Shown: positions 1 to 13,700 of the stretch, piece after piece
Layout of the letters: each line of letters opens with the position of its first letter
Numbering within the stretch: the first letter of the stretch is position 1
Source: Portulaca oleracea
Lineage: Eukaryota; Streptophyta; Magnoliopsida; Caryophyllales; Portulacaceae
Assembly: GCA_029582165.1 (NCBI GenBank)
Contig: CM055874.1
Coordinates: 448,614-512,613 of the forward strand
Length of the DNA: 64,000 nt
Direction: 5' to 3'
Position numbers and translations under genes: made by a program
The notes under the pieces: model-generated
Seen by the model: only the letters and a program-made list of their open reading frames with translations
Database searches by the model: none
What the model was told of the DNA's origin: nothing

Positions 1-541
1 AACTGAAATTTACTGATTGTTATCGTGGATTCTCTCATCTGTTGGTGGTTCTGCTCTCAGTTTCATAGTCATACTCCTGCTTGTATTTCTTACAAGATTT
101 CAGAGGACTCTTTCCATTCATGGATGTTCTTTTTGGTCATGTAGCATGTCCCACATGCTAGAAATATGCACCTACATATTCCATCTCAGCCTGTAATCCC
201 AATTTTTTTTACAGATCCAGTTTGCCTCTTGAGTCTTGATTATAGATTTAGCAGTACTTCGGAACATACTAGTATTTTCCGTCCGCATGTGTTTCATTTG
301 CTTTTTATACCTAGCTAATATCGGTACTTGCAGCTCTATTCTAGTTTCCCAGTCTTACTTGTTCGATACTCTGAACAAGAGCTAAAACTTTATGGATGAA
401 GTGAATACATACTGTTATCGTCATCCAATGCCTGTCTTATAAATTTCTCTATATGTAGACCTCTATGGTTTTGCATAGCATCATTGATATGCTTTCTCTT
501 GTAAGAAGTTTGGATTTCTGAATGTTTATGTGGCTAGTCAG
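1..541. other. Intron of the TBC gene at the window edge
   Basis: I see no exon-like reading frame here. It should be the intron preceding the first visible TBC exon, because the missing N-terminal exons of this family encode recognisable blocks that I do not find in this stretch. Confidence 0.55.
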
Positions 542-3500
542 TCAGAGATTACGAGGATGTTGGAGAAGTCGCCTGTCATTGAAAGTGATGAATTGAAAGG
601 GGAAAGTCGTTGCTTGCTCTCTAGATCAGAAGTTCCCCAGGGAGAGCATCCTTTGAGCCTTGGGAAATCCAGTGTTTGGAATCAGTTTTTTCAGGTAACA
701 TCATGAGCTTCATCGTTGGATATGGATTATCAGCAAGGTCTCCTTTCATGTTGGCAATAATTTGAGGTTTTCTTACTTTCTTTCATTGACTCTTCGGAAA
801 ATCTGGGGAGGAGGTGGAGGATTTTGGCGTGTGTGTTGGGGAGTGGGGGAGTATGCTACTCTCTGCTTTCCAGTAAGTAATTAAGAAAGCTGCATAATGC
901 TTGTTTTGGCACTAGTATCTCTTCTATATAACGGATGTGAGTGTTCTTGAATGCAATTCCATAAATGCCACTAATATCTGATTGTCTGTAACCTATAAAG
1001 GAGGCAGCTGTCTTGAATGTTGTTTAATTCCTTGAGAATCAAAGGATGATCACTAAGTTGGTTGTATCTAGCATCCAGAGATTAGGCTAGCTGGCATTAT
1101 TATAACTACGTTCTGTGCTCATAAAAGATTGAAAGAAATAAACAAGGGAGTTACAAGATGAAGCCGGACACATCATATGACTGGATATTTAAAGAATGTG
1201 TCAGTGTTGTCTGTAGACTTTGGGTTTTGGAAGTACAAGACTTGGGACCGTGCTCCCCCCCCCCTTTTTTTTTCGTGGCTTGGGTAACTGGAGCATCTAG
1301 GCCCCATCTTTTATATACAGGAACGGATACCTGTAACCTATGCCCTGAGAACACTTCCAAGTGTTCGGATCTTACTTCTAGGTACCATGTCCCATTCTTT
1401 CCTTGTTACTAGATACTACGGAGCTCCGTCCCTGATCGCTAACCAAATACAGCTTTGCTAGTATTGTTGTTTTCAATAGGAACAGGTAAATACACACCCT
1501 TGTCAGTAATGCTGTGATTTGTTGTTTAAGTCCAATGCAAGGACAAATGTTTAATGTAAAACTGTTCTTTGATTCAGGTCTATGCTTGTACATTGGTTGG
1601 GTGTAGCATATTTATTACTTGTTTTGGCAGGATTATTTTCCAAGGCATTTCTGTGAAGAAACTGCTTCATTTGATTTTTCTTTTTTAAACTTCCACCAAA
1701 TGATGGATCTACCAGAAGGTTACTAAATCTTATATTATATGTGTTCAGGACACGGAGATAATAGAGCAGATTGATCGGGATGTGAAACGAACTCATCCGG
1801 ACATGCAATTCTTTTCTGGTGACACAGCATTTGCAAAACTAAACCAGGTAGGCCAAATTTACCTTTGATCGCTCTTGCTTTTCAAATCTGGTCCAGTACA
1901 CTGAATAAGTGTCATGCTGTTATAGGAGGCTTTGAAGAACATTTTGATTGTATTTGCTAAGCTAAACCCCGGCATAAGATACGTACAAGGAATGAATGAA
2001 ATCCTGGCACCTCTCTTTTATGTTTTCAGAAATGATCCGGACGAGGAAAATGCAGTAAGCATATGCAACTTTATTCTTGCATACATATATTTCTCTATAA
2101 TATAAGTGCTGTTGGCCTTGAGCCAGCGGACCGTTCTTGCTAGTTGTGTGATTGTAAAGCACTAATGATTCAACTTTTTTCTCTCTGCTCATGAACTCCA
2201 ATGCTAGTAGTAGTTAGTTCCGTCAATACCATATTATCCGGCTAGTAAATGCTTTTGTTGGAGGGGTGTAGGACGAAACTGACATTGCTATGTGCTAAGA
2301 CATGAAACTGCGGTTGGTGGCGTTTTCATAAGGTTGGAGATGTATGTCTCAGCATTGACTTCAGTTAACTTTAACAGTTGGAGGGGTGATTGTTGTTTTA
2401 TATGGTATTACAGAACCCCACAAAATTGGGTACTAAGGTGGAGATGCTTTGTTTTCCATCACAAGAGCAATTGAAGCAGTGAACAATTGTTTGCTTGAAA
2501 ATGATGTGCCATTCTCTGATTGGAGTCTAAATTGAGCTACTTGATCAATCTCTTACCAATTGAGTCATTTGATCAATCCCTCAATAGCTTTTTTGTGTCT
2601 ATCTCTCTCCTACATCTTCCTCTCTGTACCCTACTCTCTCCCTTTCTCTCTCTTTAATCCCTCATCATAGTCTCTTCAATCCAACACTACTCACCGTTGA
2701 CGGCGGTCTAATAGTGTAGAATGTATCTAAAATTGCTTTAACTTCTTGACTCGTTAGCTGACCCCCGGGGGGGTGTCCTATTGTGGAAAAAAAGGTACTA
2801 TTGTGGAATAATTTTCAAAATAAGCCTACCACTTGATATAATTTTTGAAGTGGTTGACAACTTCGAATAGACAAAAGTTGAAGACTACCAAATGGAATTT
2901 CATTTTGACGAGCGTAGGACTTCACTGGTACAAGGCTTTCAAAATATTTACCTAAATGATTTCAATCGCCGTAACGCCATGATTTTGTATTTAAGTGGAA
3001 TAGGCATGAGGGAGATGCATTGTTAATTTGTTTTCCACCGTAACGACATAGAATAGATCTAACATGACATAAAACTTTTTTTAATTCCTGAAAATCATGG
3101 GTAATAGCCTTCAATTTGGAAGTTTAAGGCTTTGAGATTTTTTTAGATTCCCTTTTTGTGTAGATGATATGTCGTAGGTGTCCATTGTGATTACTTATAA
3201 AAAATAGCCTTCCATCTTGAAGCTCTACGCACATAGTGTGTGCGTTTCCGTGTGTATGTGTGTGTGTATGTATGTATGTATTGTATTGTATCATTTGTAA
3301 GTACATTGATAGAGAACTAGAAAACTAAAGAAGACAGTTCAACATTCATGTGTTGGATTCAGGAAAAAAGATTAGCATCCCTGTACATAATCGGTAGTAA
3401 TTGTATTCAATATTCAATGTAGTCTGTTTCATAAAGGCAAGCAAAGCCTTTATTTATAGATAGATAAACAACCTGCCTAATACGAAACCTAATAGAAGTA

Positions 3501-6500
3501 GGAAACTAGAATAATATTCCTAAACAACTTAGGAAACTATAATATTCCTAATATGAATAAGAAACAAAAACATATAAAATATCTAATTATTATTCCTAAA
3601 CTTCTTCCTAAAATAAGTCTTCAGTCCTCCATCATTTCTCCCCAACTTGGAAAAACTCGCCTTGGGAGAGTTTGCTTGTAAATACTCCTCCAATAGCTCA
3701 GGTGCTGTACTGACAACCTCATCCTCAAGAATGAGTTCAACCTCATCAAACAAGGGCACCACTGGAGGTAAGCGAGGCACCGAAACCGAAGAAGTAGTAG
3801 AATCACCCGTGACACTCACAGAAAGGAAGCTCAAAAGTAACTCAGTAACGTGTTAACCCCTCAACTTTGAAGATAGGACTAATCGACAATTCAGGAGGTA
3901 AGTCAAGCAAGTAAGCATTGGAGCCAAGATGTTTTAAAATGCGATAAAGACCAGACGCTCTAGCAAAGAGCTTTTGAGAAGAGTTTCTAGGAAATCGTTT
4001 AGGATGAATCCGGACCATCACATAATCTCCTTCGTTAAACCCCATCTTCCTTCAATGCACATTAGGAACAAGTTTATAATTTTCATTACTAAACCCCATC
4101 TTCCTACAAGACAGGTAAGAAGGTTACCTAAACTATGACTAACAACCTCATTCTGGCCATCAATTTGTGGGTGAAAAGCAACAGAAAATTTCAAGTGAGT
4201 ACCAAGCAATTTCTGCAAAGTTCGGCAGAGATGACTCACAAATTTTACATCCCTATCAAACACAATAGAAGACGGCAGACCATGGAGACGCACAATATCC
4301 CTAAAGAATAGTCTAGCAATATGTGATGCATGGGCAATTTTAGTACAAATGATGAAATGTGCCATCTTAGAAAACCTATCCACCAGCACAAGTATGCAAT
4401 CATGTGCGGGGAATCCCTAAGACAAAGTCCATGTTAAGGTCATGCCATGGAGTGTTTGTGGAACATGTAAGGGTTGTATAAGCCAGTGTTTTGCTTCCTA
4501 GGCTCCTAGCCTTTCGAAGTTGACATGTACGATAATGAGGCACAACACGGGTCTCATCCTTGCGTAATGAAGGCCAAAAGAAGCGGTTATCAACGAGGGA
4601 AGTGGTCTTATCTTGTCCGAGATGACCAACCAGGCCTCCATCATGCAGTTCCCATATTAGGAACTCGCGTAAAGAGGTACTAGGGAAACACAACTTGGGC
4701 CCTTTGAAAAGTAACCATTGACAATCGTAGAATCAACAAAATCACGACGATTACCATTGGAAACCTTATCATAAGTCTTAGAGAAGTCCGGGCATAAAGG
4801 ATATTGGTTTTTCAGCCTATCAAAGTTGGTCACTCTGTTGGTCATTCTATGTAAAAAAGGCTCACTCGGTTGAGTTCATCAGCAACAACATTCTCAACAC
4901 CAGAATGGTGTTTAAGCACAAAAGAGTAATCTTGAAGAAACTCTACCCATTTAGCATGTTTCTCTCGAAGGATTTTTTTCTGATCATTAATGAACTTCAG
5001 GGCATCATGGTAACTCCATATGACAAACTCCTTAGGCAACAAATAATTATCGCCAATGTTCTAGGCAGTGCACTAAGGCATAAAATTCTTTCTCATAAGT
5101 TGTGTACTTAGTCCTCCTAAATCATTGAGCTTTTCACTAAAGTATGTTGTTGGATGTCCTCTCTGACTCAAAACTCCTATACCAACCCTAGAAGCATCAC
5201 AAGCAACTTCAAACACTTTAGAAACATAAGGGTGACGCAAAACAGGTGCTTTGGTCATTTTCTGTTTGATGAGTTAAAAGCCTCTCTCGCAGACCGAGTC
5301 CATCTAAACTCACCTTTCTGCACTCAATAATAGGAGCCATGATGGAGCTAAAAATTTCGAACAAAACACTTATAGAAAGTAGGTAACCCATAAAAACTTC
5401 TCACCCCAGATATAGTTTTAGGTTTGGGCCACTAAAATCGAATAAATAATGCTCATTTTATGCTTTTTATAAGGTCTAAAGTCCAATCAAATGGGCCACT
5501 CTACAATTGCTTCAACCTTCTCGAAATCAGTAGAAACACCCTTACTAGAGACAACAAATGCCAGGAATACAACTTTAGATTGTAAGAAAAAACACGTGGG
5601 CCAAATTGATGTAATGCTTTTCTGTTCTCAAAACCTCAAAGACTAGCCTCAAGTGTTGTAAATGGGCTACCGGGACGGACTGTATATAAGAATGTCAAAG
5701 TACACTACTAAACTTCCCAAGGAAAAGGCGAAGAATATGATTCATAGCCCGCATGAATGTGCTAGGTGCATTGGTCAAACCAAAGGGCATAACTAACGAT
5801 TCAAACAACCGATTAGGAGTTTTAAAAGCAACTTTCCATTCATTTCCTGGGAGGATTCTCAACTGATGGTATCCTGCTCTCATGTCAATTTTAGAGAACC
5901 ACTTAGATCCTGACACTTGGTCCAACATATCACCAAGTGAAGGTATTGGAAACCTGTATTTCACTGTGTTTTTACTAATAGCTCTATTATCAATGCACAT
6001 CCTCCAAGAGCTATCGTCCTTAGGGGTTAAAAGGGCAGGAACAATTCATGGGCTTAGACTATGTTAAATGAAACCCTTTTGTAATAGACTCTCGACTTAT
6101 CTATTTAACTCCTCACATGCTCTAGGATTCATCCTATGGTGGGGTCAGTTAGGTAAAGAGGATCATGGGACCGAATCTTTAGCATGTTGGATGTCCCGTA
6201 AAGGGGGTATTTCAGCACGCAAATCATAAGGGGAAACATCCTGAAAATCTCTAAGAAGTTTACTCAAATCAACAGACATCTCATGACTTGTCTCATGACT
6301 AGTGGCTAGAGGGAACATAGGTGCAGCTTTAGCCACTACAGCAAGCAACATATTAGAACTTTGATCAACAGTTTCACATTCCTGGGTAGTTAAAAAATGC
6401 ACTCAATTTGGTTGGTTAGGAGGTGAGGGTGGTTTAGATTTATGGGTCTTAGGCTTACTATCATCAACAGGACGAGCAGGGGCCAACTTAATCTTCTTGC

Positions 6501-9401
6501 CCTTATGCATAAACACATAGGTGTTTCCTGGCCAAAGTTGGTAGCATTTTTGTCAACCTAAAAGTGTGTGGGCAACATCCATAGGCAAGGCATTACACCA
6601 AACTGTATTAGGATATATGCCTAATTGGAGGGTGACTTCACATTTTTAAGTGATAGTCAAAGAAGTCTTGTCAATCCAAGCAATTGTAATAGGAGTGGAG
6701 TAGGAGGGTATGGGCTTAAGGTTCAAAAGTCTCACTGTAGATTTGTAAATTACATTCATAGAGCTCCCATTGTCAATGGCTAAGCAAAGAATCTTACCAG
6801 CACATTGCATCTTTTGCGTCTTAGTAATGTGGCAGTTCTTTTCCAAGAGTCAATTTGAGTTGCAGAAAGAATACATCTCATAACAGCCAAAGTGACCTCC
6901 ATCGTCTCCCTTACTTTCCGCAGCCATATCTCCATCAACAGGATAAACGGTTTCATTTGCAGCCTCATCCTCTTCAGTATGGTCTATTCCTAAGGTAAGG
7001 GTGCGATTAAGGCATCAAGAAGCATGATTTTGAGGTGGAGGCAACATAGGTGGAACGTGAGGAACTAGCCTTAGCCAAGGGAGCTGGTGGAGGGGTTGGG
7101 TACTTTGGCAACATGATTTTCTTAGGTGGTCGAGACTCCCCAGCTTGGGTTGTCCACCTACGAGAGTAGAAAGGTTTTTCTTGTACTTCTGAACTTCTTA
7201 AGTCTTTTGGTAAGCCTCTATTAAAGAGTAAGATTGGTGGAGACTTACATCACCTTTAAGGTTATCATTAAGACCATCGATTAACCCAGTCATAGTAACC
7301 CGAGGTTCCTCTAGTGGCACACCTAAGTTGCATATCCTCAAGCTGAGAATAGTAGTTTGACACACTAGTGGTTTGTCTCAAGTTTACCATTCATTCATCA
7401 TCTGTTGTTTATGAAATGTTGGCAGATACTTTGCTCTCAGCTTACCTTTCATCTCTTCCCATAAAGTGATGGGGGGTTCATTCAAGTGGTTAATCTCTCA
7501 CTCAACACTTTGCTAATATATAGAACTGACAAGTTTCATCTTAGTGAAGTGAATTCTTGCAATATAATGCATGCCATAAAATTCAAAATAGTTCTCTAGA
7601 CGATCTATCTAATTAGTGAACACATTAGGGTCATGTCAACCATCAAATTCAGGCACATCAACCTTGACTTTTCGAGTCACATCATAAGGGTCATCATTGT
7701 AATGCCTAGGGGGAGCATAGCCATGCCTAGGGAAGGGAGGGCACCTAGGGGTTTGTTTGCAGTAGTCCAAATATTTCAAACATTAGGTTGTGGTACACCA
7801 AAACTATGACAATCCACCGAGTTGGTTTCAACCAACTTGGTGGCGGTATACTGTAGTCCAATAGTTCATAATTTGGTTTACTGTAATGCAATTTTGAAGT
7901 TCGGCTGACCACAATCCCAAGGCCCCCAAGAATCCAACCAACTTGTTGATCTTCTTTATTTTTTTTTACTTTTGCAGGCTGCAGCTGAAGCAGATACATT
8001 CTTTTGTTTTGTTGAATTGCTGAGTGGCTTCAGGGATAACTTCTGTCAGCAGCTCGATAATAGTGTTGTGGGTATCCGCTCCACGATCACAAAACTCTCC
8101 CTTCTTTTAAAGGAGCATGATGAAGAGCTTTGGCGTCATTTGGAGGTCACTTGTAAGGTAGGAAAATAAGGTGTAATTATACCTGGGTTGCTTTTAAGTT
8201 ATGTCATTCTCAATGGTTTTCTAGTATAACCATCTTCAATTGGATTGTTGTCCGTTACACTTTGAGGAATGGAACTTTAAACCGTAACTGCACGAGCATG
8301 ATGTTGTGCCCTACTTTATTAGGTGCCTTGAGCACAAGGTCAGCTTGCCTGAATTGCTCCTTTATAGGTTAGTGTGCCAGTGAAGTTATGGCGACACTGC
8401 TGAAGAGTTAAACCAATCAACTGGAAAGTGTGACAGTTGGAGTTGCAGCTAACCAGGATTATGAACTTTACTGCTGTTGTGTTAGACCATCAATTGGAAA
8501 AAAATGCCATAATTTGATATGACATACATTGCATGTGGAAGTTTGTTAAATATTTGCTTCAAACCTAACCTGTTATAGTCTTTTATTGAAACTCAATTGC
8601 TTGCTCTTCTGGTGACAGATTAATCCACAATTTTATGCATTTAGATGGATAACTCTTCTCTTAACCCAAGAATTCAGCTTCACAGACAGCCTTCATATTT
8701 GGGACACCCTCTTGAGTGACCCTGAAGGGCCTCAGGTGAGTTTAGATTTCCAATCAACCTGATATGTTGCTTCAGTGTGTGCTGCGTGTTTTTATTTTCT
8801 TCTCTCTTGGTAAGGCTGGAACTGGTGTAGCTGATGCTTACTAGACATTAAGGAATTGTGACCAACATATGTAGGAGTATGCATAAAAGTTATGTTGCAA
8901 AGCAGCTTATTTTGCTAAGGCTTCATGAGCAACTCCTGTGATGCTGTAAATGGTGTTAGATGGAGGTGGTATGGCAACGTATGTAGGACTGGGCTTGTTT
9001 TTCTTTTCTTTCTCTTGGGTAGGCTGGAACTAATGTAGCCTATGATTGCAAGATACTTGGAAGGTATAAAATTATAGTGTTCCTCTCGGTTTTATTAAGC
9101 TCCTCACCCTTCTGATGAGCAGTTCTCTATTTCTGCACACTGTATAATTGCTTGTCTTTGAGTTGTTGATGCATGATTTGACTATTGAGAAAATATACTT
9201 GGAAGGTATAAAAACTAAAAGCCACTTCACTTGCAGGAAACATTGCTGAGGATATGTTGTGCAATGCTTATTCTCATCCGAAGACGATTGCTAGCTGGTG
9301 ATTTTACATCTAACCTCAAGTTGTTGCAGAACTATCCTTCCACAAATATTAGCCACTTGCTATATGTTGCGGACAAGTTGAGAGCTCATCCAGCCACCTA
9401 A
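542..9401 (+). CDS. TBC domain Rab GTPase-activating protein, TBC1D13-like (3' part)
   Basis: The product should act as a GTPase-activating protein that switches off Rab GTPases in vesicle traffic. Six exons are visible: 542-694, 1749-1847, 1926-2054, 7978-8157, 8619-8735 and 9237-9401 (stop TAA). They give 280 residues and lack the N-terminus, which lies left of the window. Both TBC catalytic fingers are present: the arginine finger in [10 protein letters not shown] (exon 2) and the glutamine finger in YVQGMNEI (exon 3). [11 protein letters not shown] and [19 protein letters not shown] are further TBC core blocks. All internal exons are multiples of three. The start of the first visible exon is uncertain by about four bases because two AG acceptors overlap. 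The intron 2055-7977 carries an antisense Ty3/gypsy remnant. The sequence resembles Arabidopsis At4g13730 from memory. Confidence 0.9.
2055..3354. other. Intron sequence left of the retroelement
   Basis: Noncoding intron of the TBC gene. It holds pyrimidine-rich stretches (about 2590-2660), a short C/G run near 2762 and a TG/TGTA microsatellite near 3238-3285. I see no gene in it. Confidence 0.6.
3355..3580 (-). repeat. LTR-like end of the first Ty3/gypsy element
   Basis: AT-rich segment immediately after the post-integrase region, ending at TGTTGGATTC on the plus strand (CCAACA on the minus). On the element strand it has a tract rich in TAGGAATATT/AGTTTCCTA and a cagactacattgaatattgaa block. 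Both resemble the segment following the second element (18110-18400). The partner LTR was not found, so the boundaries are approximate. Confidence 0.5.
3590..6850 (-). pseudogene. Broken Ty3/gypsy pol: protease, RT, RNase H, integrase
   Basis: Protease is represented by [14 protein letters not shown], an altered form of the family DTGSS-type site. RT shows [24 protein letters not shown] and [12 protein letters not shown] in one frame of 101 codons. Its frame then closes, and the catalytic aspartate pair region (about 5690-5660) reads with a single Asp in another frame. RNase H has FEVACDAS and [11 protein letters not shown]. Integrase retains the His/Cys finger spacing (HLGQDK...CQLRKA) and [17 protein letters not shown] and GQNEVV, so its three acidic positions look present, but the core is split from its C-terminal part by a frame change. 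It cannot be functional as it stands. Confidence 0.85.
7190..7700 (-). pseudogene. Ty3/gypsy gag remnant
   Basis: Translating the minus strand through frame changes gives blocks such as [15 protein letters not shown] and [16 protein letters not shown], typical of the retrotransposon gag capsid domain. At least one in-frame stop and one frame change are visible. It lies upstream of the pol remnant in the correct order. I did not recognise a zinc knuckle with certainty. Confidence 0.65.
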
Positions 9402-10701
9402 CTTCCTTTCTAAGGCACATTTTTCTTCCTGGAATTCTTTTCCCTTGTTTGGTATTGTGCAGGTTGTAGAATTTGTTTCTTGTAAATGTTCATCAATGCT
9501 TGGTTAGATATTGTCCCTGTTTTTCACCCAGATTTCCATCTAGTGGTAGATCTTTTTTGTTCTTATTTTTTTGGGTTTTTTTTATTTTTTATTTATATAA
9601 CTCTTGTTTGAGAGCTGATATGATGAATGCCATTGTATGTCATTTTGCTTTTTTGTGTGTATGCCTTAAATGGTCAGATTGGGGGGAGACTACACCTGAA
9701 GGTGCTACAAATGCTTATTGATGAAGGAGCCCACGAAATGAAAATGCATTTTGAGATCCCTGCTTTGCTAAATGTATAGTCCACACCATCTTGCAGATTG
9801 AGCATGGGGACTTTAGATTGTTATGAAAAATAACGCTCAAAGCCAAGAAGGATGTAAATAGTTAATGGGGACACTATAAGCATAATAATGGATGCACAAG
9901 TGGGCTATTTTCTACTGGGGCATCATCATCATCATATGTTGTTGAAGCCTTGAAGCCCCACGTATGTAAGCATCCCATTATGGTTTCCTTGTGGGTACAA
10001 TAATGCAAGCTTGATCTTTTACGTAATACTACCAGCCGTTAAAGGCAACCTAGTTGGGTGGGATTACCTTCACCTTGGAGCCCCTTTCTCCCCAAGGAGA
10101 TAGATTCAAGTTGTCCTTCCTCTTACTTCTGACCCCCTTTTTTTTTCTTCTCTCCATATTCAGGTTGTACTTGCTCTTCTCTGGCCTTCCTTCTCTTTCT
10201 CCCCTTTATGGTTTCCTTGTTAGTACAATATAATAACTTTTCTAAGATATGACAGTAGTTTTCTTGAAAGATATAAGTACTAATAACTTTTCTAAGATAG
10301 GACAGTAAAAACCACACAAGACACCAATATTCAAAGTGAGACCAAAAATTCGATTACAGATGCTGTTGTCCAATGTCCTTGTTATACAAAACTATCCAAA
10401 ATGTTAGCAATTTCATACAAATTTGTTAACCAGCCAATCTACGCAACCTTCTAGTAGGAAAGGAGCGTATGTTGCAACTCCATTTAAAACAATTTTGCAT
10501 TTCCCTGCCAGCCCCTTTTTGTCCACAATATTCTCAACGTGCTCAAATCAAGTTCTCTTCTTTGTTGTTATCACTGCTCTCTTTCAAAGAAGCTACACAT
10601 CATACATATGCACCTTTACCGGTTTAACGCTAATGCAGTGAAAGAGGAAGCCACCTCGTAATATTGACAATAGCGTTAATCCAGGGAAAATGCATAATCC
10701 C
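9402..10701. other. Convergent 3' region between TBC and O-fucosyltransferase genes
   Basis: This should contain the 3' UTRs of the two converging genes. A near-perfect repeat of about 28 bases beginning taataacttttctaagat occurs at 10231 and 10281, 50 bases apart. No other reading frame with family resemblance was seen. Confidence 0.6.
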
Positions 10702-13700
10702 TCATCTGTCAGCCCCAGATTCGGTCAAATTTGATTCAGATGCTGAGAAATCACTTGAACCCTCCCTCTGTAAGCGGCTATGCAAAAGTTCCATATTGTT
10801 TTCTGGCGGGCATTTATGAGCAGGATCCTTGGCAGATACCTGACAGAAGCATTCAGGCCAAGAGTTAGTATAGAATGATTCAGGGGGAATGCGTTTGTGA
10901 GGCCCACCAAAGCTCGTCTTCAACATTGCACGCTTCACAGCATCTTCAAAACCGGCTGTACGACCCTTTTCTCGGTCAATGAAGATAGGGGCTAGAGCTT
11001 TCCTGTCTGGCTTGATTACAGTACGGAAGCCATAGTACAGACGGTGACCCAGCAGATTGTTGGCAAAGTTGCTGGGACCATCATAAGTGGGCATGAAGAT
11101 ATCAGCAAGGAGACAAACCATGTAATCCACAGCCGAGCCAAGCAACCCCCTTGTGTTCTTCGCTAACTGTCCAGAAGTGTCAACAGTGCTGTGGTTTTCC
11201 AGACGGGGGAAGAGGGATCTAAAAGGTTTCATGAAACGTTCACCACCATACAGATCACCAGCTGCAAGGTAGATCCTGGTAGAATTATCAAATCCCATTG
11301 CACGTAGGATAAGACCGACCTGCATTGTGTGATACGCGGTTACCAAAAACGAGCACTTCCCCACAGAGGTTAAAAAAGAACTGCAATTGCCAAAGTAGCA
11401 GGTGTGGAAGTGGACCCGGAATCAACTTCTTTCAGAAAGCAAGGACAGATTCATTACTACTATAAGCTCAGCTCTTAGGAGGGTCCATGCAACAAAAACT
11501 GTTTATGGAGACTAAGGGTAAAATTTGTGAGTAAATGGAGCTGGGTAATTATTTACCAAAAGTTACCGGAATTTAGACCAAAATTTACACGTTTATTAAT
11601 ACCTCCTCCTAAAAAGGCTACTATTATATTCAAAAGTATCACCTTTTCCAATCATTACCCAAACTTACCTTTATTGATTAAAAGCTACCAAAACCCAACT
11701 TTCCATTTAAAGTTCATTCTACTATGTTTTTCTTTTTAAAGAAACAGCTCTTCTATTTCAAACTAAGGGAACTACATGAAAAATGATGAGCGATCCAGAG
11801 TATAGTACCTCTTCTGGTGTCAAAGGGCATTTTCCAATTGCTCTTCTCTCCTCATATACAAGTTTTTTAGGAGCAAAGTTTTTGTCCCGGTATTCCTTTA
11901 ATTCCTTTTGCTCCTTTGGGCTAAATATATCGAAGCACCTGCACATATTTGCCCCAAAAAATTGAATGAATGAAAATTACATTAAACTTAATTAAACTTC
12001 ATTGCTATCTATCATGATTAGTTCCTCTCTGCAATCCAATGGTTAAGCAAGAATATAGAAGCCCAGACAGGCGGTCACACACTCACTTGGTCATGTATTG
12101 TGTCCAATAGGAACGCAAGGAAAAGAAACAAGAAATGCCCCCCAGTTTACAGATCTGTGCAGAAAGAACTTACCCAGCAAATGCTAGCATATCCATCTCA
12201 AAACGAAGGTGTATTGCCATGAACCGACCTTGGGAACGAAGTTTGTTCACTATTGCATTGCTCAACTCCATTATATGAGGCTTGAATCTGAGTGCATGAT
12301 AATTTACTCTGCACCGTAACCGCTGATACTCGGGAATGTCAATTTCTTCTGCCAAACGATGTGAAAAGGGAGTGAGATAGATAGCACCATGCTCTTTCAT
12401 CTTCTCCAAAGCAACAGTTGTATACCAACTGATTGGAGCATCTCTTGGGGGCCTAATCTGAACCATAAATGAGCGAAACACATATAAGCTATGGACAATG
12501 GTTAATGCATCTATGCTTTCAGACTTGAAAATGCAGCCTAAAAAAAAGGAAGAACACCACACACACTCACCCACCTGATGAGTTTTTATCTTCTTTGTTT
12601 TCCCGTTTTTGCGAATCTCAGGTATGCTTTCAACGATCCTCACGTCATATCTAAGAGTCCTGACAAAGTGCTCCACATCATAGATACCTTGAAACCCACT
12701 GCAGCATGCAAGGCAAGTATCACAACACAGTAAAATATCTTTGTGGGACACACAGTAGAGTGTTTTTGCCCCTTTCCTTGGGGTTGCTGCAGAATATGCT
12801 CAATTAGAGTCTGTAAGTATACTCACACTAACTCTTTGGCTTCAGACTTGCACAAATGTAAGCTACTTGCTGTGATTCAATTGCTGGGAAGGAAAGAATT
12901 TTAACACTTCCCCATCTCTTCTCCTTCATTCCCCTCGTTAATATATCCAAATAAAATCAACTATAATCATCACACTTCCTTTCCCATTCCTTCCCCTCCC
13001 CTCTAAATTGAATCCAAACATATTGCAGAGCCATTCTAAAACATTATAGCATTTGAAAATGTCAAAAAAGCGCATAAAATTGAGCAATCCTTATCTGTCC
13101 TACCACATAAACAGCTCATAACCTATAGAACTTTATTTTGTTCTCTGGCCTACCTTATCTCAATCATATACCTTATATTATCAACCCCCCCCCCCCAAAA
13201 AAAAAAAAAAAACCCCAAAAAAAGCCTCCACTACACCATCTTCCCTGATAGCTATCATCCTACAAATCCTTCTTTATTCAACTTCAAGGTTTACGCCATG
13301 AATTGAGCAACATGACCAGGCTACGTCCCATCTTGAGAAGATATCATACTTGGCTATTGGATAGCTTGTGAGAGAAAAGCTTCAAATCCAACAAAATATA
13401 TAACTCCACTGTTTCAGTCACAAAAATCCTTTTTTCTCCTATCGTCTTCCAACTTATGTTACTCGGACTCTTCATTTTCTGTACCACAACCTGTGTTAGA
13501 CCCTCGACAGTGTCACATGCACACAATGCACACATGATACATACGCCATGGAGCAAAACAATATGGATAAGAACCCAAAGAACAGAACAAAAAGAAGGAC
13601 AGACAACCCTCCCTTTCTCTCTTGGCTATTTTATGTCCTCCCTAAATCTTCCTGGTAACTTTCTTACCTTTGTCAAGCAATCTATCAGAGGAAAATTAGA

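Larger units (their letters stand above)
3355..7745 (-). mobile_element. Decayed Ty3/gypsy retrotransposon inside a TBC intron
   Basis: Read on the minus strand, the order is gag remnant (about 7700-7190), aspartic protease remnant (6846-6646), reverse transcriptase (about 6060-5650), RNase H (about 5260-4850), integrase zinc-binding region (4693-4400), integrase core (4389-4018) and post-integrase region (4045-3583). That order with integrase after RT is the Ty3/gypsy layout. An LTR-like segment follows at 3355-3580. I found no second LTR near 7745, so the element looks 5'-truncated. Frames change repeatedly and several blocks carry stops. It lies antisense to the host gene, which should limit its effect on splicing. 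Confidence 0.85.
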